From IMG/VR virus record IMGVR_UViG_3300046458_000053, positions 1 through 37,618 of that record: a DNA stretch of 37,618 nt. One strand, 5' to 3'. This DNA comes from a virus. The notes below the pieces were generated by a model. The model was not told the origin of the DNA. It worked only from the letters and a program-made list of their open reading frames with translations, and did no database searches. Positions 7,164 to 15,835 of this stretch are shown here, one piece after another; position 1 is the first letter of the stretch; the number at the start of each line of letters is the position of its first letter. The position numbers and the translations under genes are program-made.

Positions 7164-7720
7164 GTGCCGGTACCAGCAGCACTATCCTTCGCCGCGTCGG
7201 TGCTACCCAGCCAGTTGTCGGCCTTCTTCAGCAGTTTTTCAAAGCTGCTCAACTCCGGCTCACCGGCGCTGGCACTGCCGACGGCATCACCAGGCGCGGC
7301 TTGGCTCGCTGTGCCATTGGCGGCCCGGCGTTGCTCGGTTTTCTCCGGGTTGGAGAGTTTTTCCGTCAGGGTGAACTGGATGATCCATTGGGCCAGGCTG
7401 TCGTCTTCCCGTGCGCTGACGCTGTCGCTGAACTGCGCCTGGCGCACGCCGAAGGCCTCGGCCGTGTCGTTGACCACCCGGTAGGTCTTGCGCTGGCCAC
7501 CGCTCTCGGTGGCCTCGGCCATGCTCAACAGTGCCGACAGGTCCGAGGCGTCCTTGTACTTGATCATCATGGCCACGGTCAGCTTCTTGGGCTTAAAGCC
7601 CTTGTCAGCCGTGTCGGTGGCACTGGTCTGTCCCGACATGTCGTCGCTCTCGATGCTGAGGCTACCGGTCAACTTCATGCGGTGGCCACGGATCTGGGTG
7701 CCGTCCAGGAGCAGCGTCAT
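7160..7720 (-). CDS. Baseplate-associated structural protein
   Basis: A 186-residue protein. The first 125 residues look like a beta-rich structural domain (LLDGTQIRGHRMKLTGSLSIE, then LTVAMMIKYKD, then WIIQFTLTEK), followed by a low-complexity Ala/Gly/Ser-rich tail with a short helix (SSFEKLLKKADNWLG). I recall similar proteins annotated as baseplate complex proteins in P2-headed myophages. The ATG at 7720 overlaps the previous stop (ATGA); the longer open frame upstream is out-of-frame shadow. It sits directly before the hub gene. A tail-tube-initiator or wedge role is a guess from position. Confidence 0.62.
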   Translation of the reverse strand: MTLLLDGTQIRGHRMKLTGSLSIESDDMSGQTSATDTADKGFKPKKLTVAMMIKYKDASDLSALLSMAEATESGGQRKTYRVVNDTAEAFGVRQAQFSDSVSAREDDSLAQWIIQFTLTEKLSNPEKTEQRRAANGTASQAAPGDAVGSASAGEPELSSFEKLLKKADNWLGSTDAAKDSAAGTGT

Positions 7721-8709
7721 AGACCGATCATCTCCCGTACAAAGCTCAGGCCCTTGAGGGACCCGACAAACATCACACCGGAAGACATCACCCATTCGTG
7801 CCCGGGCGTGCTGTCGTCCTCCTCGAGCAGCTGCTTGCGCAGCTCGTCGGTGTCGCCCGGTCCGAGAAAGCGCGTCTGCAGGCCTGCGTCGTCCGTGCCG
7901 CTGTTCAGCAGCTCGCGCAGCGCGCTCAGTTGATCGGACTGCTCGAGCACCTGGTCTGCCTTGCGCTGGGCCAGCTCGGCCAGGTCGGACAGCGGCGAGC
8001 TGTCGGCCGCATACGATTCAAGGCTGGCCAACTGCGCGTTGAACGCCTGGCTGGCTTCACGCAATACGGTGCAGCGCTCCATAGGCGCAGTGAACCAGCG
8101 CGGCTGCTCACCTGCAGCGGGGATCTGCCATTTCTCGGTATCCAGCTGCACCAGGTTCAACGCCCGGCGCTCGGCCCGCTGCAGGTCGCCGATCGGCATC
8201 AGCGCGTTGAATTTCCCAAGCAACCCCGACATACCGTCGTAGCCGGTGCCCAGGAACAGGATCACCACCGCGTGCTGCTCGCCGTCTGGCTTGTTCGGAT
8301 CGGAGCTGTCCTGCAGCTTGTCGGCCAGGCGCTGTATGACGCTGGGCGCTGACAACGTGCACTGATAGCCGTTGCTCTCACCGACACCGGGTTGAAACGG
8401 CGTCACGGTGATGCAGCGCGGGGTTTCGCCAAACTGAATGTCCATGGCCTGGCGCCCAATCGCTGCGGCGTTCTTGGCCAGCTCGCCAATCTGGCTCAGG
8501 TCCGTGGTGACCAGATCGACCAGGCCGGTGACCCGGTCAGCCGCGCTTTGCAGTTCGCTGACCGCCTGGTCCTTGGTCTGATTGAGGTCATCCATCCAGC
8601 TGGTGGCCGCTTCGGGCCACTGCATGCTGACGGAAACCCACTTTGGCAGCGGCGGAAGGTCCGGCAGCGGGATGTCCGGAATATCCGGGATTTCAATGTC
8701 CAGGCTCAT
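7717..8709 (-). CDS. Uncharacterised late-operon protein, probably virion-associated
   Basis: A 330-residue protein I cannot assign to a family. It opens with a Pro/Asp-rich stretch (IPDIPDIPLPDLPPLPKW, residues 7-24), then has predicted helices with Gln/Ala/Asp-rich sequence (about 40-95 and 225-275), and a central segment VVILFLGTGYDGMSGLLGKFNAL. There is no signal peptide or membrane segment. It overlaps both neighbours by 4 bases (ATGA), so it is translationally coupled within the baseplate gene set between the DUF4376 protein and the hub group. A minor baseplate or adaptor protein is plausible. Confidence 0.55.
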   Translation of the reverse strand: MSLDIEIPDIPDIPLPDLPPLPKWVSVSMQWPEAATSWMDDLNQTKDQAVSELQSAADRVTGLVDLVTTDLSQIGELAKNAAAIGRQAMDIQFGETPRCITVTPFQPGVGESNGYQCTLSAPSVIQRLADKLQDSSDPNKPDGEQHAVVILFLGTGYDGMSGLLGKFNALMPIGDLQRAERRALNLVQLDTEKWQIPAAGEQPRWFTAPMERCTVLREASQAFNAQLASLESYAADSSPLSDLAELAQRKADQVLEQSDQLSALRELLNSGTDDAGLQTRFLGPGDTDELRKQLLEEDDSTPGHEWVMSSGVMFVGSLKGLSFVREMIGL

Positions 8710-9335
8710 GGGTTCATCACCTCGTCCACAGCGGCCTGATAGGCCTCATGGAACAGATCGGCGATGTGGATCGCTTCGAGCTCGTCAATGGTTTGCGCAG
8801 TGCTGATCAATGCCTGGACAGTGAATTCGCCCCGGAAGCAACCGCGAGTGTGAGCGGCGACCGCCTTGGCGATCGGCTCCAACTGCTCCAGGTTCACCCG
8901 CTGCCAGGTATCAACCGCTTTCCAATCCGTGTCCGGGATCAAACCGTTCAGCAGCGTTGAATAGGCAATGTTCAGCTGCGACTGGCTCTCGCGGTCAGTG
9001 CGCACGGTCAGCCCGTCGTGCTGCAGGCCGCCCACTTCGAAGGCAAAACGGTATTCCGCCAAGCTGGCCAGTACCTCGGCCCTGATCGTGTCCTGGGACT
9101 TATCAGTGATGGTGTAGGCAGCGGTGATTTTCTCACCGTCAAAAGCCAGTGCCGGCAACTCGGAGCGTACTTGCCTGAATGAGTTGTATGACTCGTTCAC
9201 CATCTCGCACAGGTACCAGCCATAAGCGGCGCGCTCTTCGTCTGTAAGCGTGTGCCAGGCCCCTACACCATTGAAGTTGGAACACATGGTCAGCGGTGCG
9301 GTGATCACGTCGTTAATAACGGTGCCGTAATTCAT
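8706..9335 (-). CDS. DUF4376 protein, probable tail-fibre assembly/cap
   Basis: A 209-residue protein. The C-terminal half shows the DUF4376 pattern: ASLAEYRFAFEVGGLQHDGLTVRTDRESQSQL, then WKAVDTWQRVNLEQLEPIAKAVAAHTRGCF, then an AQTIDEL end. DUF4376 proteins are usually encoded directly after tail fibres and take the place of, or are fused to, tail-fibre assembly chaperones. Here the gene starts 3 bases after the fibre stop. The first 75 residues are a short beta-type region of unknown role. I infer that it assists fibre folding or trimerisation. Confidence 0.72.
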   Translation of the reverse strand: MNYGTVINDVITAPLTMCSNFNGVGAWHTLTDEERAAYGWYLCEMVNESYNSFRQVRSELPALAFDGEKITAAYTITDKSQDTIRAEVLASLAEYRFAFEVGGLQHDGLTVRTDRESQSQLNIAYSTLLNGLIPDTDWKAVDTWQRVNLEQLEPIAKAVAAHTRGCFRGEFTVQALISTAQTIDELEAIHIADLFHEAYQAAVDEVMNP

Positions 9336-9338
9336 TGA

Positions 9339-11711
9339 TTAAGCTCCTAGCCCTGGTGGGTTATAGGCAATAGCGTACGGAGCCGCAGACGGCAGTACTG
9401 CGGGATTCGCAAGTTTTACGAAAGAGTCGCCATCACGCTTCAAGACGAATATGAAGGGCGACGCTTGGCCGCCAAACACCAGGTACTGGCCGTCTTTGCT
9501 CCAGGAGACGCACGAGCACTGAACCGTTATGCCCGCAGGTGTAGGCAAAATGTTCCACACGTCTCCGGTGCGTTTGTAGATGGCAATAAATGGTGACTCA
9601 CTGAGCGCGACCGCGATGTAGGCACCGTCGTCTGACAGAGCGATCGCATTTGGAATCCCGGTGAAAGCGCCATTAACGGTGAGCTGCACCCAGTTGTTAT
9701 TGGCATAAACCCGAAAGCAACTGATCGATCCAGCATAAAAAGACCCGAATGCGACATAGGGGCCTGCAATCGACATTCGGCGTATTGCCCCATTCGAGAC
9801 AGGAAGGTTCGAAGGCCCGACGACATACTGCCAATCATTGCCAGAACGAGCGATCGTGAAATTGGGCGGCGATACCTGGCTGCCAATGAATAGATAAGCG
9901 GAGTTTGGACCAAAGCACATGTCTATGACCGATCCGACACTAGCCCCGGTATAGGCGACGTAGGTGAATACATCTCCAGCACGCTTATAAATCAACAGCC
10001 CCGGATTGGCTTCACAAGCCACAGCCATATAAAGCCCGTCGTCACTGAATGCGACGGCAGTGCAGAAACCCGTTGGCATTACAGACGGTGAAGGCAACAG
10101 GGTGAGATCGTTGCCGATCTTTTTGTAGATCTGCAGGTAGGGGGCTGAGGAGAACGCAAGCGCCATGTGCACACCGTCATAGCTATAGGCGACGGCCTGC
10201 GCAGACTGAGAGGGTTGTGGGTTGGGCGTATCCAGCTTACGCAGCGTGTCGATATCCTGCCCGTACACACCAATCCTGAAACCGGCAGTCGCAGTCAACA
10301 TCGTGACCGAGCGATCAAAGACAAATGCGGACTTCGTGATAAAGCCAGACGACTGCCATGGCGTGCTGGGCAGCGTCATCCCGTTGTACTGCACCTCAAT
10401 CGTATGGTTTTTCGACACGACCAGGAGGCCAGCCGGCAGCTTGATGCTGGTCAGGTTCACCGTGTCGTTCATGGACGACCAAATCACATCGCCCGCCGCA
10501 TTGCGCAGCCGCCAGTTGGCCGACTTTTGAGTGTCCGAGGCCGCCGGCACAGTCGCAAAGGCACTTGCCATGAATGTCGGCGTTTCATCGACCTCAGTGG
10601 CGCCGTTGATCGGCTGCAGGATTGTCGGCGTGCTGATGCTGACCGCACTGGTAGTGAACTTGGAAACAGCGCTATACGCGGAGGATCCCAGCGACACGCC
10701 ATTATGCCGGGCCAGCGGGAAGTACTGCACACCCGGCTGGAGCGCACCGGCGGGCAACGTGATGGTGGTTTTGTTGGTGCTGTTGGCCAACGACTGCCAG
10801 ACCACATCACCGGCAGCGTTCTTGATGATCCAGTCGGTGTCCTTGTGAGTGTCGGCGGTCGCCGGGTAGGCCACGAAGGCTGACGTGGTCAGCGTGACAC
10901 CGAGCGCTACCCCGACCGCGTTGTTTGCCGGGCTGGTGAGGGTCGGTGCGCCGATTGCCTGGGCGCCCAGGGCGACCTTGAACGTGGTCTTGATCCCATC
11001 GCGCAACACGTCCAGGACGACGACACCAGCTGCTGCGCCGGCTGGAATGGTCAATGTCAGCGTGTCGCTGGCGATCGCAACGGTTCCCAGGGACGTGGTG
11101 GCCGAATAGACGCTGAAACGGCTGTAATCGGTGATCTTGTAGGCGTTGCTGCTGTTCGGGTAGATCAGGACCGCGCCGTCCAAGCTGACGACGTTAGCGG
11201 CGTTGGCCACCCCGATTTTCAATGCGGCGATATCGTCCCGGATTGACGCGAATTCGGTTGTGAAGTCGAACTGCCAGGTGCTGGCCGGCACCGTGATACC
11301 GGTCAGGCTGCGTGCACCGTCGTAGTCCAGGACGATATTACGGGTCAGGTTGTTACCCGACTGCAGCGGCGGGATCTCGCGGCGCTTCTGCTGAGTGGGC
11401 ACGTAGGCCACGATCAGCGGCACACCCTCGGCGGTCACCAGGCCCATCCAGTTGAAGTCGAAGTCGCCGATATCGCTACCCAACAAGGTGCTGAACACGA
11501 CTCGGTTGGGGCTCAGATAGCCCTTTCGGGTGACCGCTGTGGTGTAGACGACATCCGCCGCGTCCGGCAGGCCTGCCGATCGATCAACCGGCAGGGTGGT
11601 GTCCAGCCCGGGGACGAAGGCGAAAATGATCTGCGTGACGTCCAGGATCTGCTTGTTGCCTTGCTTCTGCGCGATCAGGCTTTCGCCCGCGATGGTGATG
11701 CTTGCCCCCAT
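9339..11711 (-). CDS. Tail fibre with N-terminal collar domain and C-terminal beta-propeller
   Basis: A 790-residue fibre. Residues 1-160 resemble the tail-collar fibre N-terminal domain (DUF3751 type) that anchors fibres to P2-like baseplates. Residues about 253-354 and 359-460 are two related fibronectin-like repeats, both with NAAGDV(V/I)W and LPAG landmarks. From 466 to the end there are six clear repeats of about 45-50 residues of the type AVAFSDDGLYMAV...LLIYKRAGD, plus an AIAYNPPG end strand and an N-terminal strand (GFRIGVYGQD) that would close a seventh blade. This predicts a seven-bladed WD40-like propeller as receptor-binding head, probably for a surface sugar. The C-terminus differs in style from the phage-conserved N-terminus, consistent with domain swapping. 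Confidence 0.85.
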   Translation of the reverse strand: MGASITIAGESLIAQKQGNKQILDVTQIIFAFVPGLDTTLPVDRSAGLPDAADVVYTTAVTRKGYLSPNRVVFSTLLGSDIGDFDFNWMGLVTAEGVPLIVAYVPTQQKRREIPPLQSGNNLTRNIVLDYDGARSLTGITVPASTWQFDFTTEFASIRDDIAALKIGVANAANVVSLDGAVLIYPNSSNAYKITDYSRFSVYSATTSLGTVAIASDTLTLTIPAGAAAGVVVLDVLRDGIKTTFKVALGAQAIGAPTLTSPANNAVGVALGVTLTTSAFVAYPATADTHKDTDWIIKNAAGDVVWQSLANSTNKTTITLPAGALQPGVQYFPLARHNGVSLGSSAYSAVSKFTTSAVSISTPTILQPINGATEVDETPTFMASAFATVPAASDTQKSANWRLRNAAGDVIWSSMNDTVNLTSIKLPAGLLVVSKNHTIEVQYNGMTLPSTPWQSSGFITKSAFVFDRSVTMLTATAGFRIGVYGQDIDTLRKLDTPNPQPSQSAQAVAYSYDGVHMALAFSSAPYLQIYKKIGNDLTLLPSPSVMPTGFCTAVAFSDDGLYMAVACEANPGLLIYKRAGDVFTYVAYTGASVGSVIDMCFGPNSAYLFIGSQVSPPNFTIARSGNDWQYVVGPSNLPVSNGAIRRMSIAGPYVAFGSFYAGSISCFRVYANNNWVQLTVNGAFTGIPNAIALSDDGAYIAVALSESPFIAIYKRTGDVWNILPTPAGITVQCSCVSWSKDGQYLVFGGQASPFIFVLKRDGDSFVKLANPAVLPSAAPYAIAYNPPGLGA

Positions 11712-11722
11712 GGGGAAATTCC

Positions 11723-12322
11723 TTATCGAGTGACCAGCGTCATGTGGTCGTTGTTGAATTCCGCTGCACCGAGGCCCAGGACAACCGAGTCGGTGTCGCT
11801 GAATTTGGCGGTCAGGGTCATGTGGTCGTTGCTGAACTCGAACGTCGCGATCGACAGCGAAACCGCCGTGGTAGTGACGAATTCGTAACGCCGGCAGGTG
11901 CGGCCGTACTGATGAATGATCATGTCCAGGAGCAGCGGGTTAGCCGCCAATTGCTCGTCGGTCAGGTGCAACTGGACGATGTCCCAGTCACGATCGGGCT
12001 GGCGTTCGCTAATCGTGAGATCACCGATGCCCAGGCGCTGGAAAATCCGCTTGAAGCCCGCCACGCTGCCGGCGTCCACCGCGTTGACGTATGCGTACTT
12101 GACCCGCAGCCGGTACAAGCCCTCGGACTCGCCACGAAAGCGGCTGATATCGCGCTGCCAGGCGATCAGATCGAGCACAGCTAAGTGGCAGGTCTCCGGG
12201 TCCATCTGCTGCAGCGGCCAGCCGACCCAGGACTCCACGGCTTCCCACCAGGACTGGGCAGCCACCTGCAGCTTTGTCAGCTCCTCGCCGCCCAGCCAGA
12301 ACGGCAGCTCCAGTTTGATCAT
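11723..12322 (-). CDS. Tail protein I (gpI-like baseplate wedge)
   Basis: A 199-residue protein matching gpI-type tail proteins in position after gpJ and in features: KLQVAAQSWWEAVESWVGWPLQQMDPETCHLAVLDLIAWQRDISRF, then RLRVKYAYVNAVDAGSVAGFKRIFQRLGI. gpI helps join the baseplate periphery and the fibres. The C-terminus is odd: NDHMTL occurs twice (FSNDHMTLTAKF and FNNDHMTLVTR) in an imperfect 28-residue repeat, and the DNA shows the matching duplication at 11734-11756 and 11818-11840. This tail would face the fibre, so it may be a fibre-docking segment. It overlaps gpJ by 4 bases. Confidence 0.78.
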   Translation of the reverse strand: MIKLELPFWLGGEELTKLQVAAQSWWEAVESWVGWPLQQMDPETCHLAVLDLIAWQRDISRFRGESEGLYRLRVKYAYVNAVDAGSVAGFKRIFQRLGIGDLTISERQPDRDWDIVQLHLTDEQLAANPLLLDMIIHQYGRTCRRYEFVTTTAVSLSIATFEFSNDHMTLTAKFSDTDSVVLGLGAAEFNNDHMTLVTR

Positions 12323-13491
12323 TGCAGCGTCACCTCGACCGCCTGCAGGCGCGGGATCGTCAAATCCGACACGATGTCGTCATTGGCAAATTTCAACGAA
12401 CCGATGCCGGCGAATTGGGCGTGCAGTTCTTCGGTCAGGCGGCTGAACGAAAACCGCGCCTGTGGCCAGGTCAGCGTCGGGCTGTAGTCCTTGGCGCTGC
12501 TTTCACGGAAGGCGGCGCGGATAAACAGCTCGATATCCGCCTGCAGATCTGCACGCTGTTTGACGGTCAGGTTGGCCACCGGCCAGATCTCAACGTTCAC
12601 CAGGTGCTGGGTCTCAGGCATGACCATGACCAGCATGTCATCGCCGTGGCCATGATTGCCCTCGACCATGATTTTCGCGTTGATCTGCTCCAGGTACGTG
12701 TCCGCCGGCACACCGGCCTCAAACAGCACATAGGCATTGGCGCTGCCCGGGCCACGCGGGGCGCCGTGCTGAAAAAACACGCCATCAGGCGACACGCCCT
12801 GGAATGCGGCGATCAGGGCGCGATATACCGAGTCGGTGTGCCACTGGTTGACGGCACTGAACTGATTGCGCACGCGCAGGCGCAGCTCGTCGTCGGGCTC
12901 ATCATCTGCCCCGGGCACGGTCAACCAGTCTTCCGGGGTGCTGACCGCGATGATCCCGGCGATCGGCGTCGGCAACACGGCGTAGTAACCCGGAGCCAGG
13001 TTGTAGCCGCTGCCGGCATCGACGGCGATAGCTGGAATTTGTAGTCGTGACTGGCCATCGGCGAACACGCCCAGGGCGGTGGTCACCAACTGGTAGACGT
13101 TGCCGTTGATCGGGGCCGACTGCACAACGGTGCCGATCGGAACCTGCAGCGCGCCCGAGGCCCCCGATCGGGTGAACTCAACGATGCCGACCGTCTTGCT
13201 CGCACCCTTGCGGGTGATGTCCACCGCCCAAGCGAGGGTATCGAGCCACTGTTTACCAGCGGTTTTGACGAAGAAGTTCGGCAGGACGGTGTCACTGACG
13301 AAGGTCAGCAGCCACAGCACGGGCTTGGTCACCAGGGCGGTGACAACCCGCCAGAACGGCGAATAGGCGCTGGTGTTGGCGATCTTGGCGCCCTGGGCGA
13401 CGACTTCCGCCTCCCAGGCAGCGCGCAGCGCGGCGTCGGTTGTCGGGATCCCGGAGTCGGCCAGAACGTCCTTGAAGTTGAGGTCAGTCAC
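12319..13491 (-). CDS. Baseplate J protein (gpJ/gp47-like)
   Basis: A 390-residue wedge protein of the baseplate_J family. Landmarks are WLDTLAWAVDITRKGASKTVGIVEFTR, the beta-hairpin VPIGTVVQS, AVDAGSGYNLAPG, then WLTVPGADDEPDDELRLRVRNQF (about 195-217), a signature of this family. With gpI and the DUF2590 protein it forms the wedges around the hub that move on contraction. It overlaps the gene on each side by 4 bases. Length agrees with other J proteins (P2 J is shorter at about 300). Confidence 0.88.
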   Translation of the reverse strand: MTDLNFKDVLADSGIPTTDAALRAAWEAEVVAQGAKIANTSAYSPFWRVVTALVTKPVLWLLTFVSDTVLPNFFVKTAGKQWLDTLAWAVDITRKGASKTVGIVEFTRSGASGALQVPIGTVVQSAPINGNVYQLVTTALGVFADGQSRLQIPAIAVDAGSGYNLAPGYYAVLPTPIAGIIAVSTPEDWLTVPGADDEPDDELRLRVRNQFSAVNQWHTDSVYRALIAAFQGVSPDGVFFQHGAPRGPGSANAYVLFEAGVPADTYLEQINAKIMVEGNHGHGDDMLVMVMPETQHLVNVEIWPVANLTVKQRADLQADIELFIRAAFRESSAKDYSPTLTWPQARFSFSRLTEELHAQFAGIGSLKFANDDIVSDLTIPRLQAVEVTLQ

Positions 13492-13805
13492 AGCACCACC
13501 TCAACATCGCCGAATTCCAGGGTTTTCGCCGTGACCAGGTACTGGCCGTTGCCCAGCGATTTCACCTTCGCGGTGCCCGGTACCAGGCGCACGTCGGTTT
13601 CCACTAGCAGCTCCAGTTGCTGGCGGTAATCGCGCTGCACCAGGCCGCTGCGCTCGGCGACCAGGGCAACCAGCAGGCCGCTGTCGCGGATCATGTGGCC
13701 GAGATCCTGAGCGATGCAGGCACGGTCAACCACAGGCTCCGGCTGACGGCCCGGATCAAGCACCAGGTCATCGTCGGTAATCAGCAGATCAATGTACTCA
13801 ATCAT
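13488..13805 (-). CDS. DUF2590 protein (gpW/gp25-position baseplate protein)
   Basis: A 105-residue protein with DUF2590 character: MIEYIDLLITDDDLVLDPGRQPEPVVDRACIAQDL followed by LLVALVAERS and VRLVPGTAKVKSLGNGQYLVTAKTLEFGD. It lies directly before gpJ, where gpW/gp25 is found in P2 and T4-like baseplates, and it has a similar length, so it probably fills that wedge role. Four-base overlaps with both neighbours show tight coupling. Confidence 0.75.
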   Translation of the reverse strand: MIEYIDLLITDDDLVLDPGRQPEPVVDRACIAQDLGHMIRDSGLLVALVAERSGLVQRDYRQQLELLVETDVRLVPGTAKVKSLGNGQYLVTAKTLEFGDVEVVL

Positions 13806-15829
13806 CCGCTCACCGCCATGCCGACCATGTTTTCGAGTTCCAATGGCGTCATTGGCTTGTCGTTCTTGATAGTCAGGTTTTCCACATGGATGCCTTGCTG
13901 CTGGGTGTTGTTGGTCGTGTTTTGGATCGAGCGCAGCAGGCCGCCCGCCGGTACGGCGTTGGGGCGTAGCGGCGAGATGCTGGCGGTGTTTGCGCTGATA
14001 CGTTCGCGGGTCTGGTCGGCCTGTTCGCCCAGGGAAGGGACGCTGACCAACTGGGGCACTTGTGGCGTGGCCACCAGGGGCGCAGAGATCCCAGGCAGCT
14101 CAGGCACCTTTGGCATGTCGCCAAAAGCCGCATCAATCTGCACGCCCGGGATTTTGTTCAGCATCTCGATCAGGCTATTGATCGCGCCCTTGAAGATCGC
14201 AACGATGCCGTCCCACGCGGCGCTGGCCATGCCGGACCAGCCGCCGATCGAGCCGAACCAATCAGAGAGCGCCTGTAGCTTCCCGCTGACCCACTGGAAC
14301 GCGGCCGTATCCATCAGGGCGCTGGTCCAGTCGTCCCAGTAGTAGACGGCGGCGGCAATGACCGCGATCGCGGCGACGACGCCGGCAATGATCAGCCCGA
14401 TCGGGTTGGCATACATGGCGGCGTTGACCAGCCAGATCGCGCCTTGCCAGAGCAACATCGCGCCCCGGACCACGCCCATCCAGGTGTACATGGCCACCAT
14501 GCCCACGACGAAAGCCGAGATCATGACGGTGTGGTACAGGAACATGGCGATCGAGCGGTAGCCGGTCCAGGTCAGCACTTTCCAGATCGTGACCATCGAT
14601 AGCCAGACCATTTTGCTCATGCCCACGATCAGGGTCATGGCGGACATGGCAGCGATCAGGCCCAGGATGACCAACGTGGTGATGCCCATAACCCGGGTGA
14701 TGTTGGGGAACATCTGAGACCAGCGGGTCAGCGTCGACGCGATACCGACGAGCTTTTCCATCAGCGGCGTGAGCATCGGGATCAGCGCCTGGCCGAACGA
14801 AATGCGCAGTGCCTGGACGGCGGCGTTGAACTGCTGCCAGGGATCGACCATGGCCTGGGCCATTTTCTCGGCGTTCTCCAGTCCGCGGACTTTGCCGATC
14901 TGCTCGATACCATCGCGCAATCGCCCGGTATCCTTGGCCAGGGCACCGATCACCTGGGCGCCTTCGCCGCCGAATGCGGCCAGCAGTTTGGCGTTGGCCG
15001 ATGCGGTGGTGAGGTCGCCCAGCTTGCCCTGCAGCTTCCCGAGCACGTCCATGATGGGCAGCATGTTGCCCTTGGCGTCGGTCAGCTTGACGCCCAGGGT
15101 CTTGGCGCCGTTGGCGGCGTTCTCGAAAAAGGCCTTGAGTCGTCCGCCGGCGTCGCCGCCTTCCATGGTGCTGCTGAGCGTGCCGATCACGGCGAATTGC
15201 TCGGCAATGCTCATGCCTGAGGACGTCGCGATCGCGCCGACCTCCTTAAATGCGTCCTTGAGCTGGGCGCCGTCGGTGCGGAACAGCTTCACGACCGTGG
15301 CCGCCTGCCCGCCCAACTGCTCGACCCACTTGTCCTTACCCATGGCGTCGGCGCCGGACTTGAAGATGTTGTACATCGTGCCGACGTACTGCCCCATGGT
15401 CTCGGCGTCGGATTTGGTGGCCTTGGCCAGCAGGTTGGACGTGTTGGTAAAGGTGGCCAGCTGGTCGCCGGCCAGTCCCTTGATCGCCCCGGAAATGCTG
15501 TAGGCCGACTCCACGAACTCGGCCGCGCTGGTGGCGTACTGAACGGAAAAGGCCAGAGCCTTCTTGTTCAGGGCGTCCAGGGCGTCCCCGGCGACGTCCA
15601 GGGATCGCACCTGGCCCAACGCCCGATTCATCTCAAGCGCCGGCTCCAGGGACTCGGAAATGCCCTTGGCCGCGCCGATCATGCCGCCCAGGCCAAGGCC
15701 CATCTGCTTGATGTTGTTCTCACCTGCAGCAGCCAGGTCGGAGAAGGTGGTTTTCACCTTGCCCAACGGCGCACTGACCTTGTCGGTCAGGCTGAGAATG
15801 AAAGCCAGGCGGGCGGAGCGGTCGGCCAT
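13802..15829 (-). CDS. Tail tape measure protein (gpT-like)
   Basis: A 675-residue tape measure. The N-terminal 340 residues are helical with the TP901-type pattern (LAKATKSDAETMGQYVGTMYNIFKS, AFKEVGAIATSSGMSIAEQFAVIGTLSSTMEGG). A hydrophobic stretch of several membrane-like segments follows (about 370-500, from RVMGITTLVILGLIAAMS to AIAVIAAAVYYWDDW), then a soluble C-terminus ending in IHVENLTIKNDKP. It sets tail length and may enter the inner membrane at injection. It is shorter than P2 gpT (about 815), predicting a shorter tail. It starts 6 bases after the end of the frameshifted E/E' gene. Confidence 0.92.
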   Translation of the reverse strand: MADRSARLAFILSLTDKVSAPLGKVKTTFSDLAAAGENNIKQMGLGLGGMIGAAKGISESLEPALEMNRALGQVRSLDVAGDALDALNKKALAFSVQYATSAAEFVESAYSISGAIKGLAGDQLATFTNTSNLLAKATKSDAETMGQYVGTMYNIFKSGADAMGKDKWVEQLGGQAATVVKLFRTDGAQLKDAFKEVGAIATSSGMSIAEQFAVIGTLSSTMEGGDAGGRLKAFFENAANGAKTLGVKLTDAKGNMLPIMDVLGKLQGKLGDLTTASANAKLLAAFGGEGAQVIGALAKDTGRLRDGIEQIGKVRGLENAEKMAQAMVDPWQQFNAAVQALRISFGQALIPMLTPLMEKLVGIASTLTRWSQMFPNITRVMGITTLVILGLIAAMSAMTLIVGMSKMVWLSMVTIWKVLTWTGYRSIAMFLYHTVMISAFVVGMVAMYTWMGVVRGAMLLWQGAIWLVNAAMYANPIGLIIAGVVAAIAVIAAAVYYWDDWTSALMDTAAFQWVSGKLQALSDWFGSIGGWSGMASAAWDGIVAIFKGAINSLIEMLNKIPGVQIDAAFGDMPKVPELPGISAPLVATPQVPQLVSVPSLGEQADQTRERISANTASISPLRPNAVPAGGLLRSIQNTTNNTQQQGIHVENLTIKNDKPMTPLELENMVGMAVSG

Positions 15830-15835
15830 TGAGGG

